A stretch of DNA of 64,000 nucleotides, taken from positions 310,001 through 374,000 of the forward strand of contig JAUIEC010000003.1 in NCBI GenBank assembly GCA_030428945.1, given 5' to 3'. Both the position numbers and the translations under genes were made by a program. A model generated the notes under the pieces. It worked only from the letters and a program-made list of their open reading frames with translations, made no database searches and was not told the origin of the DNA. Shown one piece after another: positions 1 to 9,532 of the stretch; position 1 is the first letter of the stretch, and each line of letters begins with the position of its first letter. The stretch is from Phycisphaerae bacterium (GTDB lineage Bacteria > Planctomycetota > Phycisphaerae > UBA1845 > Fen-1342).

Positions 1-1315
1 CATAGGCGTCGCGGGCCGCCTGGGCCTCTCCGCCGTGCATCATGATCGCGTCGTTGAGCGTCAGGGCCCGCCCGTCATGCAGGTACGGGGCGGTGTCGGC
101 CACGCCCCAGAGCCGCGCGGTGGTGAACTCGGAATCGAGTTCGCTGCCGAAGGTTTCGGCCAGGTCGGGCCCCATGTCGTGCCGCTTCAGGTCGGCGAAC
201 AGCGGCACGATCAGTCCGCCGTTGGGGGCCTTCCGGAAGCCGGCCGCCGACTGCGACAGGTCGGACTGATAGAAGACGTTCTCGGTGGCGTCGAGCGGGT
301 TCTCGGGGAAGCTGTAGGTCAGGACGCGTTCGTCCGTGATCAGCGCCGGGCGGTGGCAGTCGGTGCAGCCGATGGCCCTGAAGCGGATCCGACCGGCGCC
401 GACGCCGGGGCCGCCGGAGCGTCGCGGGCGTTCCAGGTTGGTATTGAAGACGACCAGGGCGGACAGTTCGCCGGTCAGGAGTTCGTTGATCACGCCGTCG
501 CTGTCGCCGTCGACGTTCTCGCCGACTGCTTCGGTCGGCTGCATGCCGAAGTGGAACTGCATCGCTTCGATGTCGAAGGCTCGCGTGGTGGTGAACTCGC
601 CCTTGCGCCCGAACGGGCGGACGATCAGGTCGTGGTCGACACCTTCGACGCCGGAGGTGTCGAACGCGCCGTTCTGGTAGCGGATCGTTCCGAAGTCGAC
701 GCCCTTGGTGACCAGGGCGATGTCGGTGCCGGGGTTGGCCTGGGCCTCGGCCTTGAGGGCCTGCAGGTCGGCGGTCATTTCCTTGCCGAGCAGTTCCACG
801 CCGCCCGAGCCGAACAGGAACGGCGGGTTGATGAACCGTCCGTCGAAGGCCGCGAAGCCGTTGCCGCCCACGTCGCTGACATCGATGCTGAGGGGCTGGA
901 AGATGGCGTTGGAGGTCGCCCCGCCGACGCCGCCGATGCCGAACTTGGCCGGCACGCTGGCGTTCGAGATGATCGAGTGGCACTCGAGGCAGGTCTGTCC
1001 GTCGAGCCCGTTGACCCGCAGGAGCGTGCCGTTGTTCTGAAGGGTCGGTCGGCCGCCGGGGCTGGTCGGGTCGTTCGGGTTGGTGGGTCCGTCGCCGTAG
1101 CCGTCGAGCTTGTTGAAGGGGGTGCTGAAGATCTTGAGGCCCGCCGCCCGGATCTCGTCCAGGCTGAGGGCGCCGCTTTCGATCTGGTCCTGGGTGATGC
1201 GGTCGGTGCCGAGGCGTGGCTCATCGACCTGGGCCCGGGCCGGGCTGCCGGCCAGAGTGGTGACTGTGGCCGCTACGAGTACGCCCTGCACGGGGCGCAG
1301 CAGACTGGTACGCAT
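1..1315 (-). CDS. Di-heme c-type oxidoreductase (DHOR/DUF1111-like), 3' end beyond window
   Basis: The reading frame is open from the ATG at 1315 to the window edge (about 438 codons), so the C-terminus is missing. It starts with a signal peptide (residues 1-28, ending SPARAQ), as expected for a periplasmic or exported protein. Two heme c sites are visible, CLECH near residue 110 and CTDCH near residue 318, and a late segment reads DTAPYLHDGRALTLNDAI, which is the conserved signature of the di-heme cytochrome c peroxidase/DHOR superfamily. An AGGAG ribosome site precedes the ATG by about 7 bases. Known members transfer electrons or reduce peroxide; the substrate here is unknown. It is likely transcribed alone, since the upstream ECF gene on the same strand ends about 270 bases before it. 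The family call is firm; peroxidase activity is inference. Confidence 0.88.
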   Translation of the reverse strand, partial: MRTSLLRPVQGVLVAATVTTLAGSPARAQVDEPRLGTDRITQDQIESGALSLDEIRAAGLKIFSTPFNKLDGYGDGPTNPNDPTSPGGRPTLQNNGTLLRVNGLDGQTCLECHSIISNASVPAKFGIGGVGGATSNAIFQPLSIDVSDVGGNGFAAFDGRFINPPFLFGSGGVELLGKEMTADLQALKAEAQANPGTDIALVTKGVDFGTIRYQNGAFDTSGVEGVDHDLIVRPFGRKGEFTTTRAFDIEAMQFHFGMQPTEAVGENVDGDSDGVINELLTGELSALVVFNTNLERPRRSGGPGVGAGRIRFRAIGCTDCHRPALITDERVLTYSFPENPLDATENVFYQSDLSQSAAGFRKAPNGGLIVPLFADLKRHDMGPDLAETFGSELDSEFTTARLWGVADTAPYLHDGRALTLNDAIMMHGGEAQAARDAY

Positions 1316-1588
1316 CGCTGACTCCTTTGTGATTGCGTTTTCGCGCCCCGAGCACGGGCGGACCACCCGCGTCGGCGTTGTCGCGATTCCCTGTCGTGGA
1401 AGTGGCGTCGGATACCCGCCTCACACGTCGGAAGCAAGGCAGGCCACGGCAGGGTTCTTTCTCCCGGACCGCATTGTAGGTAGGTCCCCCCGCCTGACGC
1501 CAGATCGTTCTGCGGGCGGGCGGCATCGCGGATCGCCGTCACGGTTGTAACGGTCGTTTCGATCAGCGCTTACGCGATTCGGAGGTGA
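1316..1588 (-). other. Intergenic gap, possible promoter of the di-heme gene
   Basis: This stretch separates the ECF sigma gene from the di-heme gene. On the minus strand a TACAAT hexamer lies at 1473-1478, usable as a -10 box, but no good -35 was found. I see no small gene or strong hairpin. Confidence 0.3.
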
Positions 1589-2155
1589 TCAGGACTCGGG
1601 GTCCAGCCGTCTTCGCAGCCAGGCGCGGGCCATCCGCCACTCGGCCTCGACGGTGCTGCGCGAGATCGCCAGGGCCTGGCCGACCTCGTCGACCGTCAGG
1701 CCGCCGAAGAATCGCAGGGTGACGATTTCGGCCTGGCGCGGGTCGAGCAGGGCGAGTTCCCGGACGGCGTTGTCGAGGTCGAGCAGGTCCGGGTCGGGGC
1801 CCTCGAGGCGGGCATCGGCGGTGCTGAGCGTGCAGCGGAGGGCCTCGCCGCCGCGTTTCTGCCGGGCCTTGCCGCGGGCGTGGTCGACGAGGATCTGCCG
1901 CATCGCCTTGGCGGCGACCGCCAGGAAGTGGGCCCGGCCTTCCCAGGCGACGCCCTGTCCTTCGGTGAGTTTGACGAACAGTTCGTTGACCAGCGCGGTG
2001 GGCTGCAGGGTGTGGGCCAGAGGCTGTCGCGAAAACGCCGCCCCGGCCAGGTGCCGCAGGTGTTCATAGACCAGCGGATAGAGGTCGGAGGCCGCGTCGC
2101 CGTCTCCGCGGCCGAGCGCCTGCAGCAGGCGGGTTGTCTGATCGCTGTGCATCAT
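1589..2155 (-). CDS. ECF sigma factor, planctomycete Sig-70_X6 type
   Basis: The product is 188 residues. Sigma region 2 lies near residues 12-95, with LYPLVYEHLRHLA and HTLQPTALVNELFVKL, the block typical of the planctomycete ECF subfamily (TIGR02999). The segment VAAKAMRQILVDHARGKARQKRGG is also diagnostic. Region 4 near residues 130-185 contains an HTH (VDEVGQALAISRSTVEAEWRMARAWLRRRL, given here only by its role in -35 recognition). Unlike the other two ECF genes in this window, no kinase or anti-sigma gene adjoins it. GGAAG lies upstream of the double ATG at 2155/2152, and either could start translation. It should bind core RNA polymerase and direct a small regulon; the targets are unknown. 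Confidence 0.93.
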   Translation of the reverse strand: MMHSDQTTRLLQALGRGDGDAASDLYPLVYEHLRHLAGAAFSRQPLAHTLQPTALVNELFVKLTEGQGVAWEGRAHFLAVAAKAMRQILVDHARGKARQKRGGEALRCTLSTADARLEGPDPDLLDLDNAVRELALLDPRQAEIVTLRFFGGLTVDEVGQALAISRSTVEAEWRMARAWLRRRLDPES

Positions 2156-2174
2156 GCCGGAACTTCCGCAGGCG

Positions 2175-2202
2175 AGTATAGCCGCGACGCACGCAAATCC
2201 AA
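2175..2202 (-). promoter_or_regulatory. Probable promoter of the ECF gene
   Basis: On the minus strand TTGGAT (2202-2197) is followed after 16 bases by TATACT (2180-2175), a good housekeeping sigma match placed 20 bases before the ATG at 2155. Confidence 0.5.
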
Positions 2203-2382
2203 GCGAAAAAGGGAGTTAGGGTTCTGTGGCGGCGTCAGCGGTGCCGTCGTGGATCGCTTTTTGGCGGATTTTGCCAAGGGGCGGTCGGGGCGGCGTCGTG
2301 AAGCCAGACAGCAGCGCCCCGTTGAGGGCGGCGGCGAGGCCATGGGGCAACGAACTCGACTACCTATATCGGAGGAACAGAG

Positions 2383-4065
2383 ATGACGCGCAACCAGAGA
2401 ATGCTCGTATTGCTGGCGACGCTGGCCGGGCTTGGCGGGCCGGCCTGGGCCCAGACGGCGTTCACCTACCAGGGCCAGATCCGCGACAACGGTGTGGCGG
2501 TGACCGGCCAGATCGACGTGCAGTACCGGGTCTACAACGCGGCGGTGGGCGGCACCCAGGTCAGTGGCGTGCAGCAGGTCACCAACCTCAGCGTGACGGA
2601 CGGCCTGTTCGCGACGGATGTCGACTTCGGCGCGGACCTGTTCGACGGCAGCGACCTGTGGCTGCAGGTCAGTGTGCGGAATCCGGCGGGTGTCGGCGGC
2701 TACGTGGCGCTGACTCCGCGGCAGAAGATCACGGCCGCCCCGTACGCGAACACGACGCGTGGTCTGACGGTCAACAGTGCTGACGACGTGGACCTGGTCG
2801 GGCGGTTCTTCGTGGACGGCGGCACGGACTTCGTCGGTGTCGGGCGTTCGAGCCGGGTCAGTTCGGCCGAGGCGTTCGGCGTGCAGTCGTCGGCGACGAG
2901 CGGGTACGGCGGCATGTATCTGCGGACGGACGGGGCGAGTGGCTGGCCGTTCTACGGCTACGCGGCTGACACGAACCTGATGTGGACGTACTTCGACGGG
3001 ACGAACGACAAGTGGCACGTGAACAACGGCGGGAATCGTCTGACGGTGCGGGGCGACACGGGCGCGGTCGGCATCGGCGAGGAGAGTCCGCTGTATCGTC
3101 TGCATGTCGAGTCGTCGCAGCAGCGGACGATCTACGGCATGACCACGTTCAACGGCGGCAGCGCGTTGTACGGTGAGGCCGATGGCACCGGCAGCTACGG
3201 CGTTCGCGGTGATGCCGACGGGACGGACGGTGTCGGCGTGCGCGGGACGGCCCTGAACGGGACCGGCGTGGTCGGGACCCACGAGGGCAGCCAGGCGTAT
3301 CCGGGCGTTTACGGCGAGTCGAACTCGTCGGCCTTCGGCGCCAACGCGATCCTGGGCGAACTGCACGCGGCCAACGCGGGGCAGACCTCGGCGGCGGTGA
3401 AGGGTGTCAACGAGGCGACCGACAACGACGGGGCCGGCGTCCGGGGGCAGCACCTGGGTGGTGGTAACGGCGTGGAGGGCACCTCGCTGATCGGGACCGG
3501 TGTGTACGGTTACAGCGTTACCGGGACCGGCGTTCGGGCGACCAGCGTGTCGGGCGACATCATGCAGGGTCACAACTCCGGCGGGATGGTCTTCCAGGTG
3601 CTCAACGACGGAACGACCGTTGTGCCGGTGCTGCAGATTACCGGTGGTTCGGACCTGTGCGAGAAGTTCGATGTCTCCGGCAGCGACGTGCGGGCCGGCC
3701 TGGTGGTTTCGATCGACCCGGCCAGCCCGGGTGACCTGCGGGTCAGCAGCGAGCGTTACGACCGCACGGTGGCGGGCATCATCAGCGGTGCGAACGGGAT
3801 CAACCCGGGCATGCTGATGGGGCAGGACGGTTCGATCGCGACCGGTCGGCACCCGGTGGCGCTGACCGGCCGCGTCTGGACGTGGTGCGATGCCGACAGC
3901 GGCGCGATCACGCCGGGCGACCTGCTGACGACGTCGGCGACGCCGGGGCACGCGATGCGGGTCGGTGATCACGCCGCCGCGCAGGGCGCGGTGATCGGCA
4001 AGGCGATGACGAGCCTGGCGGACGGCGAGCGTGGCCTGGTTCTCGTGCTGGTCAACCTGCAGTAG
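2383..4065 (+). CDS. Secreted tail-fibre-like repeat protein
   Basis: The product is 560 residues with a signal peptide (MTRNQRMLVLLATLAGLGG...AQ). Residues 25-125 form the domain FTYQGQIRDNGVAV...ITAAPYA, which is common at the N-terminus of long extracellular bacterial fibre proteins. Residues 250-400 are Gly-rich short repeats of the form YGVRG, GVRGTALNGTGVVG and GTGVYG, a beta-helix pattern like phage tail or trimeric fibre shafts. The C-terminal part (LCEKFDVSGSDVRAGLVVSID, GDLLTTSATPGHAM) resembles the head regions found with such shafts. GGAGGAACAG at 2371 sets the start. It is the first gene of a tight operon with a metalloprotease and a dockerin protein, so it may be an exported structural or adhesive protein. 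Function is not known. Confidence 0.8.
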   Translation: MTRNQRMLVLLATLAGLGGPAWAQTAFTYQGQIRDNGVAVTGQIDVQYRVYNAAVGGTQVSGVQQVTNLSVTDGLFATDVDFGADLFDGSDLWLQVSVRNPAGVGGYVALTPRQKITAAPYANTTRGLTVNSADDVDLVGRFFVDGGTDFVGVGRSSRVSSAEAFGVQSSATSGYGGMYLRTDGASGWPFYGYAADTNLMWTYFDGTNDKWHVNNGGNRLTVRGDTGAVGIGEESPLYRLHVESSQQRTIYGMTTFNGGSALYGEADGTGSYGVRGDADGTDGVGVRGTALNGTGVVGTHEGSQAYPGVYGESNSSAFGANAILGELHAANAGQTSAAVKGVNEATDNDGAGVRGQHLGGGNGVEGTSLIGTGVYGYSVTGTGVRATSVSGDIMQGHNSGGMVFQVLNDGTTVVPVLQITGGSDLCEKFDVSGSDVRAGLVVSIDPASPGDLRVSSERYDRTVAGIISGANGINPGMLMGQDGSIATGRHPVALTGRVWTWCDADSGAITPGDLLTTSATPGHAMRVGDHAAAQGAVIGKAMTSLADGERGLVLVLVNLQ

Positions 4066-4092
4066 ACCGCGAGTCCTGAAAGGAGGAATGCC

Positions 4093-5622
4093 ATGCATAC
4101 GCGAGCAATCATGCTCTGCCTGGCGGGGAGCCTGCTGAGCGGGCCGGCGGTGGCGCCGGCCCTGGGGCAGGGCGATCTGCCGGAACTTCCGGCGGCCGCG
4201 GTGGAGTACAACCCGATCGTGTTCCAGCTTTCGGATCTGCCGGCGCGTTACACGAAGAGTTTCAAGCCGGACGTGGTCGACTACGCGGCCGTCGATCCGG
4301 ACCTGGTGGCGATCGACGCGCTGGAACTGGAGATGCCGTTCACGCTGGACCTGCTGGGCGGTGACACGCTCGAGGCGCAGTTGACGTCACGGACGCGGAT
4401 CGGGGCCGGGCGTTACACCGGTCACGGCCTGCTGGCCGGGCACCCGGACGGGCAGTTCGCCCTGGCGCGGCTGGGCGATCACCTGGCGATGTCGATTCGG
4501 ATTCCGAGCGAGGGTCTGTTCTACATGATCCGTTCGATCGGTGGCGGGCAGCACGTGATGCTGCGGATCGAGGACTCGGAGCGTGAGAAGTGTGCGGCCG
4601 GCGTGCAGACGCCGCATGACGGTCACGATCACGCCGCGCACGAGACGCCGGCGCCGCCGGTGGACCAGGATCCGGATCCGGGATTCGATCTGCGTGGCAC
4701 GTGCGTCGCGCCGGATCCGACCTGGGACATGGTGGTCTGCTACACGCCGTCGGCGCGGGCGGCGGCGGCGCTGGCCGAGGGTGCTTCCTCGAGTGACCCG
4801 GGTCCGATCGAGTCGCTGATCCTGCTGTACACGGAAGAGGCCAACCTGACGTTCGAGAACAGCGTGATTCACGCCCGGCTGCGGGTCGTGCACATGGCCG
4901 AGGTCAGCTATCCGAACAACGTCCCGATCGGCGATGTGCTGGAGGACATGCTGAACGGGGCGAACGGGTTGAATGTCGTCCAGAACCTGCGGAACGCGTA
5001 CCTGGCCGACACGGCGATGATGATGACCGACACCGGCTCGGGTGGCTGCGGGATCGCCTACTGCTGCGCGTCGTCCGGTTCGGCCTGGGGTGTTTCGGAG
5101 TGGGCCTGCTGGGGCGCGACGTTCGTGCACGAGTTCGGCCACAACCTGGGCTGTGCGCACAACCCGGAGGACGTCGACTGCGGCGGGTGCAACTCGGATG
5201 CCCGCGGGCACTACTTCACCGGCAACGACGCGACCCAGTACGGCACGATCATGTCCTACGTCGGGGCGAACTTCTGGCACTTCTCGAATCCGAACCTGAC
5301 CTACCAGGGGCAGCCGGTCGGGATCGCCGGGCAGCGCGACAACGTGGCGACGATCAACGGTCGGCGGTTCACGGTGAACAGCATGCGGACCTCCGGGTTC
5401 GAGGTCTGGGTCGATCCGAACCTGATCATCAACGGAAGCGGGTCCTTCACGAACCCGTTCACGCTGCTGAACAGTGCCCAGTCGTACCTGCTCGAGAGTG
5501 ACTCGTCGTCGGAGCCGCCGACGATGTTCATCAAGAGCGGAACGACCAGCCAGACGCCGACACTGAACAAGCCGATGATGGTCCGGGCCTGCGGCGGGAC
5601 CGTCACGATCGGACAACCCTGA
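4093..5622 (+). CDS. Secreted metzincin zinc metalloprotease (reprolysin-like)
   Basis: The product is 509 residues with a signal peptide (residues 1-27). A prodomain-like region occupies residues 28-205, including a His-rich patch HDGHDHAAHE near 176. The catalytic domain (about 210-440) carries the metzincin zinc site HEFGHNLGCAH near residue 350 (HExxHxxGxxH) and the Met-turn GTIMSY near residue 390. The last 60 residues look like a small extra domain. Metzincins cut proteins outside the cell using one zinc ion held by the three His, with Glu as general base. The gene starts 27 bases after the fibre-like gene and is followed after 19 bases by a dockerin protein, so the three are probably co-transcribed. 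AGGAGGAATGCC precedes the ATG. Family call is firm; the substrate is unknown. Confidence 0.9.
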   Translation: MHTRAIMLCLAGSLLSGPAVAPALGQGDLPELPAAAVEYNPIVFQLSDLPARYTKSFKPDVVDYAAVDPDLVAIDALELEMPFTLDLLGGDTLEAQLTSRTRIGAGRYTGHGLLAGHPDGQFALARLGDHLAMSIRIPSEGLFYMIRSIGGGQHVMLRIEDSEREKCAAGVQTPHDGHDHAAHETPAPPVDQDPDPGFDLRGTCVAPDPTWDMVVCYTPSARAAAALAEGASSSDPGPIESLILLYTEEANLTFENSVIHARLRVVHMAEVSYPNNVPIGDVLEDMLNGANGLNVVQNLRNAYLADTAMMMTDTGSGGCGIAYCCASSGSAWGVSEWACWGATFVHEFGHNLGCAHNPEDVDCGGCNSDARGHYFTGNDATQYGTIMSYVGANFWHFSNPNLTYQGQPVGIAGQRDNVATINGRRFTVNSMRTSGFEVWVDPNLIINGSGSFTNPFTLLNSAQSYLLESDSSSEPPTMFIKSGTTSQTPTLNKPMMVRACGGTVTIGQP

Positions 5623-5641
5623 GCCCTGAGGAGATCACGCG

Positions 5642-6037
5642 ATGCATACGCGTACCTGGATGATCACGCTGGCGCTGCTGCTGGGCGGCGCCGGACCGGC
5701 CAGCGCCCAGCTCGACCTGTCGTGGAACACGGTCGGACCCGGCGGACTGGTCGAGATGAACGGCGGAGCGCTGACGCTCGGCGGCACGATCGGCGAGTTC
5801 GACGCCGGCAGCATGTCGGCCGGCGGCCTCGAACTGCGGGGCGGCTTCTGGGCCGGCATCGACACGACCCCGTGTCCCGGCGACGTCAACGGTGACGGCG
5901 CCACCGACCTGAGCGACCTGGCCCTGATCCTGGCCGACTTCGGATGCAGCGGAGGCTGCACCGCCGACCTGACCGGTGACGGCAACACCGACCTGAGCGA
6001 CCTGGCCATCGTGCTGGGAGACTTCGGCTGCAACTGA
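5642..6037 (+). CDS. Small secreted protein with C-terminal dockerin-like repeats
   Basis: The product is 131 residues with signal peptide MHTRTWMITLALLLGGAGPASAQ. The middle carries SWNTVGPGG, LGGTIGEFDAG and LELRGGFW, a motif set often seen just before C-terminal sorting or dockerin regions in planctomycete and chloroflexal secreted proteins. The C-terminus has two Ca-loop repeats, DVNGDGATDLSDLALILADFG and a second starting DLTGDGNTDLSDLA, with Cys before and after (CPGD, FGCSGGC, FGCN), which may be joined by disulfide bonds. A GAGGAG site 8 bases before the ATG fixes the start. It is third in the 2383-6037 operon. It could be a stub that displays the dockerin; no cohesin partner was seen in this window. 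Confidence 0.83.
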   Translation: MHTRTWMITLALLLGGAGPASAQLDLSWNTVGPGGLVEMNGGALTLGGTIGEFDAGSMSAGGLELRGGFWAGIDTTPCPGDVNGDGATDLSDLALILADFGCSGGCTADLTGDGNTDLSDLAIVLGDFGCN

Positions 6038-6066
6038 TCCGGCCCCCGGCCGCATCGACACGAAAA

Positions 6067-6099
6067 GGGCGAAGCGGTCGCACCGGCGGCCCTTCGCCC
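6067..6099 (+). terminator. Weak hairpin after the three-gene operon
   Basis: GGGCGAAG (6067-6074) can pair with CTTCGCCC (6092-6099). There is no T tract, so this is only a possible terminator of the operon ending at 6037. Confidence 0.3.
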
Positions 6100-6204
6100 G
6101 CTTCGCGCGCCGCCGGCCGCACTTTCGGCGAGCAGGCTTCCCACCGCCCGGGTTGGGCGGCTACGCTACGGCACCGACCAGCCCCGACGAGAGGAGTCCA
6201 CGTG

Positions 6205-9200
6205 ATGCGGCCATTCCGCGTTCTCGCGCCCGTTCTGACGTTGCTGCTCTGCCTGCCGCTGCACGCAATGACCAACACCACCGAGGAAACGGACGACAAG
6301 GCCCCGCTCTCGTCCGGCACGTTCGCCGGCCTGAAGCTGCGCGGGATCGGGCCGGCGCTGATGTCCGGCCGGATCGCCGACATCGCCGTGCATCCCGACG
6401 ATCAGAGCACCTGGTACGTCGCGGTCGGCAGCGGCAACCTGTGGAAGACGACCAACGCCGGAACGACCTGGGAGCCGATCTTCGACGACCAGGGTTCGTA
6501 TTCGATCGGGTGCGTGACGATCGATCCATCGCGGCCGGACACGATCTGGGTCGGTTCGGGCGAGAACGTCAGCGGCCGGCACGTGGGCTACGGCGACGGG
6601 GTCTATCGCAGTCGCGACGGCGGGCGGACGTGGGAGAACCTCGGGCTGAAGAATTCCGAGCACATCGGTACGGTCCTGGTGCACCCGGAAGATTCGGACA
6701 CGGTCTACGTGGCGGCCCAGGGGCCGCTGTGGTCGTCGGGCGGTGATCGCGGCCTGTTCCGCACGACGGACGGCGGGCAGACCTGGCAGAAGATCCTGTC
6801 GGCCGGCGAATACACCGGCTGCAACGAGGTGCGGATGGATCCGCGTGATCCCGACGTGCTGTACGCGGCGCTGCACCAGAAGCACCGCACGGTCGCTGCG
6901 GTGGTCAACGGCGGTCCGGAGTCGGGGATCTTCAAGTCGACGGACGGCGGCGACACCTGGCGGGAGCTGACCGGGGGCGTGCCGGAGGGCGACAAGGGCA
7001 AGATCGGCCTGGCGATCTCGCACCAGGATCCGGACGTGGTCTACGCGACGATCGAACTGCCGCATCGCAAGGGTGGCTTCTTCCGCTCGACGGACGGCGG
7101 CGCGCACTTCGAGAAGCGGAGTGACTACGTCTCGGGCGGGACGGGGCCGCACTATTACCAGGAGATCTTCGCCTGCCCGCACCGGTTCGATCGCATTTAC
7201 CAGATGGACGTCCGCCTGCACGTCAGCGACGACGGCGGCCGGAACTTCCGTCCGGTCGGCGAGAAGGACAAGCACGGTGACAACCACGCGATGGCGTTCA
7301 ACCCGGACGACCCCGAGTACCTGCTGGTCGGTTCGGACGGCGGCCTGTACGAGAGCTGGGATCTCGGGCAGAACTGGAAGTTCATCAGCAACCTGCCGGT
7401 GACGCAGTTCTACAAGGTCGCGGTCGATTACGACGAGCCGTTCTACAACCTGATCGGCGGTACGCAGGACAACGCCACGCAGTATGGTCCGTCGCGAACC
7501 GACAACACGCACGGGATCCGCAGCAGCGACTGGATGATCACGGTCTTCGGGGACGGGCATCAGCCGGCGATCGACCCGACCAATCCCGACATCATCTACT
7601 CGGAGTGGCAGGTCGGGAACCTGGTCCGGCACGATCGTCGCACCGGCGAGATCGTCTACCTGCAGCCGCAGCCGCGCGACGGCGAGGAGACCGACCGCTT
7701 CAACTGGGATTCGCCGATCGTGATCAGCCCGCACGATCCGGCCACGCTGCTGTTCGCCAGCCAGCGGGTCTGGAAGAGCCCGGACCGGGGCGACACGTGG
7801 GAGCCGATCAGCGGGGACCTGAGCCGCGGGCTGAACCGCCTGACGATGCCGATCATGGGACGCGTGCAGAGCATCGACGCGACCTGGGACCTGTACGCGA
7901 TGTCGAAGTTCGGCACGATCACGTCGCTGTCGCAGTCGCCGCGGAACGCGGACCTGATCTACGCCGGGACCGACGACGGCCTGGTGCAGGTGACCGAGGA
8001 CGGCGGCGCCAACTGGCGGAAGATCGACAAGCTGCCGGGCGTGCCGGCCTACTTTTTCGTCAACGACATCAAGGCCGACCTGCACGACGAGAACACCGTC
8101 TACCTGTGTGCCGACAACCACAAGGCCGGCGACTTCAAGCCTTACGTGCTGAAGAGCGCCGACCGCGGGCGGACGTGGGAGTCGATCAGCGGCGATCTGC
8201 CAGAGCGGCATCTGGCGTGGCGGATCGTGCAGGACCACGTGCGGCCGCACCTGCTGTTCCTGGGCACCGAGTTCGGCGTGTTCTTCACGATCGACGGCGG
8301 GGGTCGCTGGATCAAGCTGACCGGCGGCGTGCCGAACATCCCGTTCCGCGACCTGGCGATCCAGCAGCGCGAGAACGACCTGGTCGGGGCGACCTTCGGC
8401 CGCGGGTTCTACATCCTCGATGACTACAGCGCGCTGCGCGGCATCAGCGAGGAGATGCTTGACCAGCCGGCGCAGCTCTTCCCGGTCCGCGACGCGTGGT
8501 GGTACATCCCGCGGCGGCCGCTCGGCTTCGGGCGCAAGGCTTCGCAGGGGGCCGACTTCTTCGTCGGACCGAACCCGGCGTTCGGTGCGACGTTCACCTA
8601 CTACCTGAAGGAACCGTTGCGGACCCGCAAACAGCGGCGGAAGGCGGACGAGAAGAAGCTGATCAAGCGCGGCGAAGACACGCCGACGCCGGGCTGGGAC
8701 GCGCTGCTGGAAGAGAAGCGCGAGGAGAAGCCCGCGATCCTGCTGGTGGTGCGCGACGCCGACGGCAACGTCGTCCGCTACGTCGACGGGCCGACCGGCA
8801 AGGGGATCCAGCGGGTCGCGTGGAGCCTGACCCGGCCGTCGACGGCGGCCTGGACCCAGCGGGCGGCGGCCGAGGATGACTATCCCGACTTCCCCGATCG
8901 CGACCCGGATGATGGCATCCTGGTCGCCCCGGGCACGTACTCGGTCGAACTGCATCAGCGGGTCGACGGCGTCATGACGAAGCTGGCCGGGCCGCAGTCG
9001 TTCGAGGTCAGGCCGCTGCGCGAGGGCGGCACGCTGCCGGGCGCGACGCCGGCCGCGTACACGGCGTTTCGCGGCCGGCTGGCTGAACTGGAGCGCGGTC
9101 TGAACGGGGCCCGGCGGGTGCTGCGCGAGACCCGCCAGCGGCTGACGGCCCTGCGCGAGACGCTCGACCGGTCGACGATCGCGGATCCGCAGTGGGGGGC

Positions 9201-9516
9201 GGCCGTGCGTGCGCTCGAGCGTGAGCTGGCGGACCTGCAGTTGCGGGTGCGGGCTGACGAGGACCGCGACGTGCTGAATGACCCGGGGCCGGTGTCGATT
9301 TCGGAGCGGCTGTCGGTGGCGCAGATGGGCACGGGCTATTCGCTGTACGGACCGACGGCGAATCACCTGGCGAGCTTCGAGATCGCCGAGCGTGATTTCG
9401 GGCAGGTGCGGGCGGCGCTGAACGAGATCGTCACGCAGCGCCTGCCGGCGCTCGAAGCGCAGCTTGACGCCGCCGGCCTGCCGTGGACGCCGGGTCGGGC
9501 GGTGCCGGGCGAGTAG
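6205..9516 (+). CDS. Large exported BNR/VPS10-like beta-propeller protein
   Basis: The product is about 1103 residues and is exported (signal residues 1-22). At least seven BNR/Asp-box motifs are spread over residues 60-720, such as TDGGQTWQK, STDGGDTW, SPDRGDTWEP, TEDGGANW, SADRGRTWES and TIDGGGRW, which fits one or two sortilin-like propellers. A linker with charged helices (KQRRKADEKK) and a beta-sandwich-like part with a helical hairpin (RGLNGARRVLRETRQRLTALRETL, shown by position 950-985) follow. Proteins of this length and layout are annotated in many Bacteroidota and Planctomycetota as WD40/YVTN/BNR repeat proteins, with no proven reaction. GAGGAG at 6191-6196 is 8 bases before ATG 6205 and 5 before GTG 6202, so ATG is preferred. 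It converges with the MFS gene after 16 bases. Confidence 0.85.
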   Translation: MRPFRVLAPVLTLLLCLPLHAMTNTTEETDDKAPLSSGTFAGLKLRGIGPALMSGRIADIAVHPDDQSTWYVAVGSGNLWKTTNAGTTWEPIFDDQGSYSIGCVTIDPSRPDTIWVGSGENVSGRHVGYGDGVYRSRDGGRTWENLGLKNSEHIGTVLVHPEDSDTVYVAAQGPLWSSGGDRGLFRTTDGGQTWQKILSAGEYTGCNEVRMDPRDPDVLYAALHQKHRTVAAVVNGGPESGIFKSTDGGDTWRELTGGVPEGDKGKIGLAISHQDPDVVYATIELPHRKGGFFRSTDGGAHFEKRSDYVSGGTGPHYYQEIFACPHRFDRIYQMDVRLHVSDDGGRNFRPVGEKDKHGDNHAMAFNPDDPEYLLVGSDGGLYESWDLGQNWKFISNLPVTQFYKVAVDYDEPFYNLIGGTQDNATQYGPSRTDNTHGIRSSDWMITVFGDGHQPAIDPTNPDIIYSEWQVGNLVRHDRRTGEIVYLQPQPRDGEETDRFNWDSPIVISPHDPATLLFASQRVWKSPDRGDTWEPISGDLSRGLNRLTMPIMGRVQSIDATWDLYAMSKFGTITSLSQSPRNADLIYAGTDDGLVQVTEDGGANWRKIDKLPGVPAYFFVNDIKADLHDENTVYLCADNHKAGDFKPYVLKSADRGRTWESISGDLPERHLAWRIVQDHVRPHLLFLGTEFGVFFTIDGGGRWIKLTGGVPNIPFRDLAIQQRENDLVGATFGRGFYILDDYSALRGISEEMLDQPAQLFPVRDAWWYIPRRPLGFGRKASQGADFFVGPNPAFGATFTYYLKEPLRTRKQRRKADEKKLIKRGEDTPTPGWDALLEEKREEKPAILLVVRDADGNVVRYVDGPTGKGIQRVAWSLTRPSTAAWTQRAAAEDDYPDFPDRDPDDGILVAPGTYSVELHQRVDGVMTKLAGPQSFEVRPLREGGTLPGATPAAYTAFRGRLAELERGLNGARRVLRETRQRLTALRETLDRSTIADPQWGAAVRALERELADLQLRVRADEDRDVLNDPGPVSISERLSVAQMGTGYSLYGPTANHLASFEIAERDFGQVRAALNEIVTQRLPALEAQLDAAGLPWTPGRAVPGE

Positions 9517-9532
9517 CGGCAGCGTTGCGGGC

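Noticed and set aside
6166..9366. A 1066-codon open frame on minus opposite the propeller gene
   Set aside because: The Arg/Val-rich translation has no domain and results from GC-rich third positions of the real gene.
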